Shown here in pieces: positions 54,985 through 64,000 of a stretch of 64,000 nt of DNA; within the stretch, counting starts at the first letter, position 1, and each line of letters begins with the position of its first letter. Source of the stretch: Tanypteryx hageni (Eukaryota; Arthropoda; Insecta; Odonata; Petaluridae); contig CM054116.1 in assembly GCA_028673005.1 (NCBI GenBank), positions 128,627,547 through 128,691,546 of the forward strand, given 5' to 3'. The notes beneath the pieces were generated by a model that was not told the origin of the DNA, searched no databases, and saw nothing but the letters and a program-made list of their open reading frames with translations. A program made the position numbers and the translations under genes.

Positions 54985-56844
54985 TCTGTAATAATAAAAG
55001 AAGCTGTCTGTGTGTATGTGTGTCTGTCTGTGGCAGTCGCAAATCTTCAGAAAATAAATGTAGGTAACAGCAACAGCTTCAGGTTGATCATGAGAGTTGC
55101 AGTGCCAAAAATAATTCAAATCGGCCCGAGGGGTCCCCATAGAACGGTCGGTCTAAATTTCGGTTTCTTGAAGATATCTCATTGTCAGCAACCAAATGAC
55201 CGATTTTGATGAATGCTCCTCCAATATCAATGCCTTGATTAAACACGTTTTCTAGCCTAAAATGGACAAAATCTGTCCACATAGTCAAAAGATCATAGTG
55301 TAAGGGTCGGTTCAAATTTCGGTTAAAAAAATATATCTCGGCAACGAATTGACCGATTTCGATGAAATCTTCGCTAATACCAATGTTTTGGTGAGATATA
55401 TTTTTGAGCCGTAAATAAAAGGCGTGAACATGATTTAATTTTTCTCAACCATCGAGTGACAATTAGAATTTTATTCTTTTTTCATAAATTTATTTATAAG
55501 CTCCTAACGTTCTGAGCAGATCTTCCAGATTATCTCCAGAACCATTATGCAGCTTCTGGTTGATCATGAGATTTGCAGACCAAAAATTATTCAAATCGAC
55601 CCACGGGGTCGAGGGGTCCCGATGAAATGTTCGATCCAAATTTCGGTGATGTCCGTCCGTCCGTACGCATATACCAAGGAAGAACTGGCTGAACCGATTT
55701 TAAGCAAATTTGGTAGGTACATAGAATCTTCACATAAATACGTGACAAAGTGACATATTTGGACCAGATCGACCGAGCAGAGGTGTCAAAATTGCAAAAT
55801 AAAACTTTTCGGTAATTGTTTTTGGAAGGAAATGGTCGAACCGATTTCAACGAAATATTGTATGAAGGAGTTGTGCAGCATAATAAAAACAAACTCAAGA
55901 TACCTAGTATAGATATAGAAACCAGGGCTACCACAATAAAAGTAATAAAGTTTATTTTTACAAGTATGTGTGTTGAACTGTCATAATCAATTTTAACCAA
56001 ATTATAATATTTATAATGCACACATATATGTAAAACCATATTAGCATATTTGGTCAGGATAAACTAAACAGAGGTGTCAAAATTACAAATTAAACTTTCA
56101 GTAATTATGAATTTGGAAGGAAGTGGCAGAACGGATGTCAATTAAATTTTATATAAGATTTGTACAACATACCACAATGAAATCAAGATGCTTAAAGCGA
56201 ATCTTAAGGTCAGGGCTACCAAAATAAAAGGTAAAATAATATTTATTTTACATGTATAATCTTCATATAAATTAATAACAAAAATAGCATATTTCAACCG
56301 GGTCGACTAAAGAGAGCTACCACAATATCAAGGTTAGGATTTTTCTGTAACTACGAATTTGGAATGTATTGACTGAACGGATTTCAAAGAAATTTCGTTT
56401 GTAGGACGAGTATAGAATGGGAAAACGAAATGGACATGTTCAGATCGAATCTAAAAGTAAGGCTAAGGCTACCACAATATTAAGAAAAAAATAGATTCCA
56501 AAGCAAATACGATTACACTGCGGCGAATTTGACGAAAAGCACTGTTTGAAGATATCTCATCAAGTAGTTGACCAATTTTCATGACTCCTCCACCAACATC
56601 AACCAAGAAACGTAGAGACTTAAAACATGGTGCACATACTAAAGAGACCTACAGGATATTCTCCTCCGTGCCAGAACATCGATTCCTTGGTGCCAAATTT
56701 GAGTCTATATTAAATTTGTTCATACCAATTAAAGGGGGATATTGGTCATTTATCTTGTGAGTTTAGATGAAAATATTACCGAGTGATATGTGCATGAAAT
56801 ATTCGAAACGCTAAACCCGGGACAAAGCCCGGGTAAATATCTAG
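54985..56844 (+). mobile_element. Non-autonomous Helitron with both termini
   Basis: The 5' end TCTGTAATAATAAAAG follows an A at 54984. The 3' end has a perfect hairpin (ACCCGGG 56815..56821, CCCGGGT 56828..56834), a six-base spacer, CTAG at 56841..56844, then T. Insertion between A and T with TC...CTAG termini is diagnostic of Helitrons. The interior is a series of loosely repeated phrases of the type 'gaaccgatttcaacgaaat' and 'aaaattattcaaatcg.ccc'. Frames are short and not conserved, so it lacks Rep/helicase. Confidence 0.8.
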
Positions 56845-57780
56845 TTCAAAAATAAAGTAACGTGGCAAAATTTCTGCAAAACTTTTATTAGGGAGACTTG
56901 GTCTAGATTTCGAAGCGTTTCGTGACCATCAGGATATGTAAAATTCTACAAATACAATGAAACCCTAAGAGAATCGAAACACAAAACGAAAAAGGAACCA
57001 ACCGTAACAAGAAATTTATTAGAAGATTAAAAGATAAAATGTAGACTGCACAGATTTGCAGTAAATTGAAAATAACATAAAATAATCAAATCGAAGTAAA
57101 TCTAAACTGCATTTTTTATTAAAATTTGAACATTAAATTTTTATGGGTCACATTTACAATTAACAACTTAGATAAAAATGATTTAATAGACGTTTTTTGT
57201 TGATTTATTTCCTATAGAGGTGCAAGTGAGTATAAACATTTATCTAAATATGAAGCAGAACTTCATCTGAAGATTGGATAAAAAAAACCATATGGGTTAA
57301 TGGATTTTTGGTGTTGTTGCGGTAAGAATCTCAAAACCGAACCTAGATTTCAAGTTACATATTTCTGACGAAATTACTCGCACTCAAGAGAGAGAGAGAG
57401 CTTTTGGCTCATGGAAATGATTTATTCAAGTTTCTCTTACAATTAACGTCGGAATGGCTAATGGATACAGGGGGCTAAAGAGGCATAGGGGCGATTGCGT
57501 GTAGTGGGGCGGATAACGGGAACGGCACCCGGGGCGAGAGAAGATCGGGGGCGGACGAACAACCCGCCTGCGGGTTAACATTGGAAAGTGGCTTCACTAA
57601 CTCCGAAACACCTTCATCTCCAACCAGAGCTCCGAATCGTATTTATTCTTTTCATCCGCCCGGGTTAATGTTTTCCTGGAAATACGGCGAGGCGATTTTT
57701 TTTAATTTTCCGCTCCAAAACTTATTGCGTTTCTCATTCGGGGTTCGAGGGGCTATTTCGTTCACTCGATTCTATTTCTG
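56845..57780. other. Intergenic DNA with possible Penelope tail trace
   Basis: At 56918..56932 the minus strand reads CTGATGGTCACGAAAC, resembling a shortened hammerhead-like Penelope tail. GC rises at 57450..57770 without a recognisable gene. Confidence 0.3.
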
Positions 57781-57784
57781 AAAG

Positions 57785-58545
57785 CGAAGAGTGGAGGGGC
57801 CGGAGGAGGAAGAGTTTGGGATGAGGGGGAGGGGAGAAAATGGGAGGCAAGGAGTGAAATAAGAAGGTTGAAGAGAGAAATGGCGATTGAGAAAGAAGAA
57901 AGGAGAGGAGAGGTGGAAAAGAAAGAGAAGAGGAAAAAGGACGGAGAGGGATTAAGAGGTCTGGAAGGAAAGAGAGAAGAGAGAATGTGAAGAAAGTATG
58001 GAAGAAGTGACGAAAGGAAAGGTGAGAGAGAGAATGGCAGGAGACGGCGAAGAAAGAGAGAAAGAAAACGAAGAAAAGAGATAAGGAGATGAACGGAGGA
58101 GAGCAATAAAGGAGGAGAGGAAAATACAAGAAAGCTGTTGGACATGGACTAAAGAGAGAGTAAAGAGGTAAAAATGAGAAAGAGAGAGGAAAGAGGTAGG
58201 AATGAGATAGTGAGAAGTGAAAGTGAGTGAAAGCAGTAGTGAGAGAGTCAAAGAAACAGAAGAAGACGAATGGCCTTTCGTAGCGCATTAAAAGGAAGCG
58301 AAAGAAGGAAGTAAGAAAAGTTGTGAAAAGTGAAGGAGAGGAGAAAGAATTGGGAGGGATCCTGGTGGATGGATGGATTGATCGAGTGGGAGTACCACTG
58401 GGCAAAGAAGAACATGGGGAAGGAAATAGGAGTGGAGGAAGTGAGATTGCAAATGGGTGAACGGAAGGAAGCGAGTGAGGAAGTAACGGAAAGAGGGCGA
58501 AGAGAGAGCGAGAGAAAACGGAGAAAAGACGGCATACCTCTCTGG
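57785..58545. repeat. Long polypurine tract
   Basis: About 760 bases with almost only A and G on the plus strand (GGAAAGAGAGAAG-type). The 274-codon minus-strand frame across it is Ser/Leu/Phe/Pro-rich low complexity, as expected from a polypyrimidine strand, and is not a gene. Confidence 0.9.
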
Positions 58546-61180
58546 TTTGTTTTGACAACTATTGTGATGAAGGCAAACATTCTAGGATGAATGTATATCT
58601 TGCGGATGTTGAAATTAACATTAAACCGAATTTTTTTGTCTTTTTTTACTTATTATTAGTTGAAGCAAAATTAATAATATTAAAAAAATATTGCAGTTTT
58701 CCTAAAACCTTTGAGGTCCTGAAACAAAGTTGAAATAGCGTTTTATTTGCACATATTTAAATTCTCGGAAATTTGAAAAACTTTTCATTTGCATACATGC
58801 CATCTCCCTGTAATATAAAATATGGATTTATTTTATTAATATAATTTCATTTAATAACCCGGATTATTTTCCCCCTCTTTTCGCCAATATTTTAACTCTA
58901 AAACCGGAATGAGGGATTTGCATAACTGTGCGGGAAAAATAACATTTCCTCAAACCGGATGAGGGAAAAATACAAGATGGAGGAACCTGCGCGATTAAAC
59001 ACGGTATATTGCTGAGAATATACACAAGGATTTCCCTGCCAATGTAATTAGAATAGTATTTTGGACTTTTTCATTACAAGTAATATGATTTAGTGAAGAT
59101 ATGTTGTACGCCGTACACAAACACATGCCGCTAATCGAGACTGTGGAGAAAAGAAACGGAAAATTGTGTTTACAGTAGTGTTCTTCTAATGCAATTTTGC
59201 GATTAATTTGCGATGAAATGTAAAAGTAGAAACTTTTTTAACACCGCTCTAACAAAGACAGAAAAAGTTAAACGAACTTATCGATGCTGTCGGAATATTT
59301 CGGAAAAATTCTTTTCATTCAATTGAGGATGAAGGTTTCTCTCGATATTTTGCTAAAAGAGTAATCATATTTTCCTTGAATTGACATTTTTATTTTATTT
59401 TTCTCTCTAACAAATGTTGCTTTCTCGAAAAACAATAATCTAGAACCTCTGAGATATATATACGATATACGATATATATATATATATATAATCTCATTAA
59501 TCGAAATACAGTTCGTGGTAACCATATCCGAATTTCAACATTTTAATGAACGTATTTTTGATGTAAATAAGAAAACGCTTGGTTTTACCTTTCTTGGCAT
59601 AATATACAGATGAAATGCTCTTTCATTTGAAAGAATGCTAATGCTGGTTCGACCTAAAAATTTCTGTTAACAGATAAGAATAATTTCAGCATATTTTTTG
59701 ACTCGTCAATCGCTTGGCTGACAAACTGTGTAATTGGTGTTTAAGGAAGACCCTGTTTCGGTATGACTTTCAATTTTCTCCCAGAGACGTGGGCCCGCAT
59801 CTCGCCGAGCTTTGGAAATCGAAAACCTTTTCTAAATATTTGGCGGTGGCGGGTGATCGGTTTTTTTAGTTTATCTATGTGAATCGTCCAAAAATATTGA
59901 AATTATTTTTTACATCCGCATAAAGCGGAGAAATGTACCGAGAAAGACTTTGGACAGTGGAGGAGGAATAAATGATGATAATAAAATTATTTATTACTAA
60001 GAGCGGCAATTTCTCCAAATGCATGTGTAAGGCTGAAATGAAATAACGAGCAGGATACGTGAGGCATTCATTATTTTGATATGTTTTACTTGGAAGAAAA
60101 CAATGTGTAACACTATGATGGTTCATCTTATACATGGGAAAATAATTAATATATCTATTATTCTTAATTCAATATACTCGTAAACGTTGCAGTTGCGTCG
60201 CTGTACCACAATTCCCAATTTCCAAAGATCTATTTTTCTAATGCTGAATTGGGGATGTTAGATTCTAACATTCTTGAATAATGTTATGCTATCTAATAAT
60301 ATTCTAAATACATCAAGCGTTACATTTATAGAAATAAAACAATCAGTTTATTCCGCTTGTTTTATGGAGAATTAGTTTTTTCTTCGCCATCCGCATCGTT
60401 AATGAAATCCATTAGAAGGGCAACCTTTTCTTCCGAATCAGAGTCGAAGGCAGCTGCTCGCGAAACGATGAAGGATTAGAGGGCAATGAATCCCGCCTCG
60501 TAAAACCAGACCGCATCTTGCGATCGTAATTGTGCCAATGGCTGAACCTTAGGCAAAGCCACTTGGAAGCCAACAAAAAATAAAACACTAATTGAAACGT
60601 ATTGCGCGAGCTTATATAAGGACACGAGAATCCGTATCCGTAGCGGACGGTGACAAGGGAAGGCGGAAGGAAGGGGTGGGGCCACAGGAGGAGGAGAAAG
60701 GAAGAGCGTAGATGGAGAGAGAGGAGAAGGGGGAAGGAGCAGAAATGAGATAATACAGGCTGGAGAGATAAGAGAAACCCTTGGTCTTGCTTAATATTCT
60801 ACCGATGCGAAAAGAGTGCTTTCCCGAAAATTATTTCGTGAATCGAGAACGAATATTTTTCCATGGATACAATTTATAATATAACAGGATGTGGACACAG
60901 TTTTGTGCATTAGTTTACAGTGCACTAAATTACATAAATATTTCAAATAAATGTTTCATTTCTATCGATAAATCATTCATTAGACGAAGTTTTATGGAAT
61001 AGCTGAAGTTGAGAACTTGGTGAGATTTGAAGCCGTTGAGTTTTTTTAATAATGTTGTGTTAAGAGCCCCCTTTTATTTGATTGATGAACCTTTTGACCG
61101 TCGTCCAGTTCACGGTCGTTATCAATCGCGTGTTGAATTCGATCGTTATGGTATTCCTTTTTGTAGATAAGGGGGCGATG
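58546..61180. other. Intergenic AT-rich DNA, no gene seen
   Basis: A (TA)n-like run lies at 59455..59491. A minus-strand segment at about 60365..60470 could encode FIVSRAAAFDSDSEEKVALL followed soon by a stop and AATAAA, but no acceptor or upstream exon supports it. A purine-rich patch lies at 60655..60765. Confidence 0.35.
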
Positions 61181-61187
61181 ACGCAAC

Positions 61188-61228
61188 GCGTACGCGCTCA
61201 CTCTAGAATAACTAGTGAGCGCGTACGC
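61188..61228. repeat. 15-bp perfect hairpin
   Basis: GCGTACGCGCTCACT (61188..61202) is repeated inverted at 61214..61228 with an 11-base loop. Confidence 0.85.
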
Positions 61229-61278
61229 TATAGCACACTTTTTAACCCGTTTCAGAGACTAAGTCCCGAATGAAGCTT

Positions 61279-61306
61279 ATGCGTTCTTTGCACAAAGTGA
61301 ACGCAT
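61279..61306. repeat. Second short inverted repeat
   Basis: ATGCGTTCTTTG pairs with CAAAGTGAACGCAT (two extra bases in the right arm). It lies just before the CCGTCCGTCCGTCCG stretch and the tandem repeats. Confidence 0.6.
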
Positions 61307-61343
61307 ATAGGGGAGGTAGTATCCGTCCGTCCGTCCGCATGGT

Positions 61344-61837
61344 AAAACTCGGAAACCGCTGGACGTATTATAATGAAATTTGGTATGGGGAAGTTTTGCT
61401 AAAATTTATCGACTGATTTCAATTTTGGTTAAAATCCGACAACAATGATGACCACTTTACATGAAGACCTACAATGTTCCTTTGTTTCAACTTGGGACCC
61501 GCTTGACGTATTTTAATAAAATTTCGTTTTGGGATGTTTTACTACAATTAGTCGACAGATTCCAATTTTGGTTGAAATCGGACAGCAATTATGATCACTT
61601 TACGTGAAGATCTACATGTAGTTTACAATGTTCCTTTGTTTCAACTCGGGAACCGTCTTACGTATTTTAATAATATTTCGTATTGGGAAGTTTTACTAAA
61701 ATTGGTCGACCGATTCCAATTATGGTTAAAATCGGGCAACAATTAAGACCACTTTACATAAAGACAAGTAGTTGACATTGTTCCCTTGTTTCAACTCGGG
61801 AACCGCTTGCCATATTGTGATGAAATTTGGTATTACC
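61344..61837 (+). repeat. ~150-bp tandem repeats, about 3.3 units
   Basis: Unit starts (AACTCGGGAACCGCTTGACG-type) lie at 61344, 61488, 61642 and 61792, spacing 144, 154 and 150. Each contains 'taataaaatttcgtattggg', 'aagttttactaaaattggtc' and 'gaccactttacatgaagac'. The last unit is cut off at 61837 where the LINE begins. The style resembles the interior of the Helitron at 55-56.8 kb. Confidence 0.85.
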
Positions 61838-63930
61838 CAATCTACTCTATCAAAGGCCTTCTGCCAGTCTACGAAAAATGCGCATATTTCTTGACTGTAC
61901 TCTATTGCCTTTCCTGATCTGATTCTAACTACACCTATAGCATCTCTAGTTCCTCGTTCTTTTCTGAAACCGAATTGATCTTCCTCGAGCATTTCTTCTA
62001 CTTTTTCTCCTGCCTTTCATTAAGAATCCTCGTGATGATTTTCGACGTGTGTGACAGAAGGCTTATCGTTCTGTAGTCTTTACACTGCATTGCCTTTGGC
62101 TTCTTCTTTGGAGGGATCATTGTTACTTCTAGGAAATCCCGAGGCCACTCTCCTGTGTAGTAAATCTTATTAATTAGTTTCGTGATCACTTTTAGTCCTG
62201 CACCCTTGACTTTAAGTACCTCAGCCGGTATTCCATCGCTGCCCGTGGCTTTCCGCTTCTTTAGTTCCACTATCGCTTTTTCTACTTCGCTCTCCATAAT
62301 ACTTGGTCCTAAGTTGTCTTCTTCAATGTTTTCCTCACCTTCCAGTTCTATTTTTGCAGATCCTTCCTGATTGCTGTATAGTTCCTTAATGTATTCTTCC
62401 CATACCTGTGCTACATCCTTTGTTTCTAAGACTATCTTTCCATCCGTATCCATAATTCCTTTACCACGAATTCCATTAGACTTCTTATCTTCTAATTTCA
62501 GTGCCCTAGCGTACATCATATCGTACCGTCCTAACTTCTCCATTTGTTGTATTTCATCACATTTTTCTTTTGTCCAAGTATTTCTAGCGTTATCTGTTAC
62601 CCTTCTCAGCACATTGTTTATACGTCTATAGTTGGCTCTATCTTCTTCACTGTTAACGTTTTTCCATTTTCGTCTCTCATCCATTTTCTTCAGCATTTCC
62701 TTAGTGATCCATGGTTTTCTGATTTTCTTCTCTTGTTTTTCAATCTCTTTATCAAGGTATTCTTGATATTGGTTTTAATTTCTTCACATTCTATATCCAC
62801 GGTCTTTGTTTTCCAAATTTCTTAGGCGATCTTCCAACTACATGCTGTCTACATCCTGCCTTTCTTTCAGTTTTTCTAGGTCCCAAGTCTGTCTTTCTCT
62901 TCTCCTTTTTTATTTGTTTGAGCTTTGTACTTACCTCAATTATTAGAAGGCTGTGATCTGAGCCAATGTCTGCTCCTGGTAATGCCTTGGCGGTCTTTAT
63001 GCTGTTCCTGAATCTTTGTTTTACTAGGATGTAATCTATTTGGCATCTCATTCTATCTTCTGGGCTTTTCCAAATGTATAACCTTCATTTATGATTTTTG
63101 AACCATGTATTAGTCATTACAAGGTCATTATTGATGCAGAATTCTATAGTATGTTCGTTTAGTGGTAGCGGTGCGCAGAAGGCACTCTCACGGAAGGAAG
63201 AGTCCATCCTTGAGTCGGGACCACCTATAGGGAAGACCTTGTTTAGCCGTGGGCAAAAGCTGCGTGACCTATTCTCCGAACTATTAGTCCGAACAAAAAT
63301 GTGCTACTGCGCATGACCATGACGTCGACTTTCCCCTTAAAGGTTCCTCTCCCAAGTCTTTCCCTTCCCCTCTCATGCGTCGCCGACTGCCACCACTAAA
63401 CAAACGAGCAATACCATTTTTCCCCTCCTCGGTTTCTCTTCCCAAGTCCGTATTGCCCGACAATATTTTCTTCCTGTCCTTCTCCGACTATGCTGTTCCA
63501 ATCTCCCATTATTATGCAGTTTACCTTTTCTCTTCCGTCTTCTTCGTAAATTTCATTAATTTGCTCATAAATCTCATCGATTTCTTCATCTTCATGAGCT
63601 GACGTTGGCATATATACCTGGATTATCAGCATGCCCACTGGGGCTGCTTTTAGCTTTATTGCCATCAGTCTATCGTTCGTTGCTATTATCTTTGTCACGC
63701 TTTTCATCATATCTTTTCTAAGTACCATAGCTATTCCCCTTTCCCCACTATTTCCTCCAGAGTAAACTACCGTGAACTATTCCGAGTCGAACTATCCTTC
63801 TCCTTCCCATCTAGTTTCGCTCAGTCCTATAATGTCAACTATTTCTTCTCATTTCTTCTTTCAAGTTCTCTAGCTTTCCTGCATTTCTCATAGTTCTTAC
63901 GTTCCAAGTCTCTATTCGTAAATTACTTTC
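61838..63930 (-). pseudogene. Endonuclease-reverse transcriptase of the LINE (broken)
   Basis: In order on the minus strand: IETWNVRTMRNAGKLENLKE and SETRWEG (63740..63930, frameshifted), then RLMAIKLKAAPVGMLIIQVY, GDWNSIVGEG and GLGKRN (63396..63728), a MITE insertion, then CQIDYILVKQRFRNS and GADIGSDHSLL (62791..63051). This completes an APE-type endonuclease (N, GDWN, SDH). Then RT: KKRKATGSDGIPAEVLK, WPRDFLEVTMIPPKKK, DYRTISLLSHTSKIITRIL (61998..62696) and EEDQFGFRKERGTRDAIGVV, FVDWQKAFDRVDW (61838..61992). The catalytic YADD box and everything after are missing. Frameshifts lie near 61995 and 62740 and upstream of 63728. The motif set looks RTE- or Proto-like; the clade is not proven. 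Confidence 0.75.
63155..63403. mobile_element. TIR MITE inside the LINE
   Basis: The left end CGTTTAGTGGTAGCGGTGCG and the right end (inverted) GTTTAGTGGTGGCAGTCGGC form a terminal inverted repeat of about 18 bases with a few mismatches. The ~248-bp insert separates two parts of the LINE endonuclease frame and has no homology to it. It contains no coding sequence. A clear target duplication was not found, so its superfamily is open. Confidence 0.65.
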
Positions 63931-64000
63931 TCAAGGCAGTTCCCGCCCGGAGATCCGATTGGGGGAATATTTTCCCTCCGGATTGTTTATCTTGAGAGAA

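Larger units (their letters stand above)
61838..64000 (-). mobile_element. RTE/Proto-like LINE, 3'-truncated, running off the window
   Basis: Minus-strand element whose endonuclease starts near 63930 and whose reverse transcriptase breaks off at 61838 in the palm. The 5' end lies beyond the window. Losing the 3' end is unusual for a LINE and points to later deletion or insertion. A TIR MITE interrupts it at about 63155..63403. Confidence 0.7.

Noticed and set aside
56918..56932. Hammerhead-like CTGATGGTCACGAAAC on the minus strand
   Set aside because: The last core A is missing and the stem II segment is only five bases, so it cannot be called a ribozyme; noted only as a possible Penelope tail.
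57734..58558. 274-codon minus-strand reading frame
   Set aside because: It is the complement of a polypurine tract; the translation is Ser/Leu/Phe/Pro low complexity and overlapping frames are equally open.
60365..60470. Minus-strand segment FIVSRAAAFDSDSEEKVALL with nearby stop and AATAAA
   Set aside because: No acceptor site or upstream exon and no known homologue; too short to support a gene.
1..64000. CRISPR arrays, operons or bacterial-type islands
   Set aside because: Sequence shows introns, eukaryotic retrotransposons and microsatellites; no spaced direct repeats of CRISPR type were seen.

Overview
The window looks like a stretch of a large, TE-rich, AT-rich arthropod (most likely insect) nuclear genome. 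There are no prokaryotic-style gene blocks. Most recognisable coding sequence is decayed transposon sequence of animal type: CR1/L2-like and RTE/Proto-like LINEs, Penelope-like elements, hAT, a Mutator-like transposase, Helitrons, tRNA-derived SINEs and MITEs. It sits among AT-rich DNA, dinucleotide microsatellites and long polypurine tracts. The species cannot be named from this sequence. Most long reading frames are chance products of (GA)n or polypyrimidine tracts.

Probable host genes are two. (1) On the minus strand, two well-formed exons at 52425..52547 and 50417..50603 encode contiguous parts of the extracellular ligand-binding domain of a receptor-type (natriuretic-peptide-receptor-like) guanylate cyclase. 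Splice sites are canonical and phases agree across an 1821-bp intron; the rest of the gene lies outside the window or was not found. (2) On the plus strand, exons at 3161..3326 and 4081..4224 splice in phase and give the C-terminal half of a THAP zinc finger, a short tail, a stop and an AATAAA signal. This could be a host gene or a THAP-bearing transposon relic. A third, uncertain, terminal-exon-like segment occurs twice (22515..22741 minus, 29823..30049 plus), the second time inside a DNA transposon.

Layout. 0.3-1.3 kb: non-autonomous Helitron. 2.2-5.2 kb: Penelope tail, LINE 3' tail, THAP exons with a SINE in the intron, Penelope GIY-YIG remnant. 5.5-8.4 kb: broken Mutator-like transposase followed by AT-rich degenerate repeats. 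8.5-10.8 kb: minus-strand CR1-like LINE. 10.9-22.5 kb: mostly unremarkable AT-rich DNA, with a 341-bp hAT MITE that has a perfect target duplication and a hammerhead-like core. 22.5-23.6 kb: exon/repeat copy A. 27.5-34.4 kb: a nested stack, in which a CR1/L2-like LINE with a 2A-like motif is split by a TIR element, itself split by a 3.5-kb hAT element. 36.2-38.1 kb: three copies of one repeat, two forming a ~0.63-kb inverted repeat. 39.9-43.6 kb: an 80-bp perfect palindrome, two minisatellites, a second Penelope tail, a SINE, a LINE 3' half and a further SINE. 44-51.3 kb: three hAT MITEs and purine/G-rich tracts. 50.4-52.6 kb: guanylate cyclase exons. 55-56.9 kb: a Helitron with both termini. 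57.8-58.5 kb: long polypurine tract. 61.2-64 kb: hairpins, ~150-bp tandem repeats and a minus-strand LINE with a TIR MITE inserted in its endonuclease domain.

All calls come from reading the sequence by eye. Family names rest on motifs and end structures, and clade names within LINEs are tentative.
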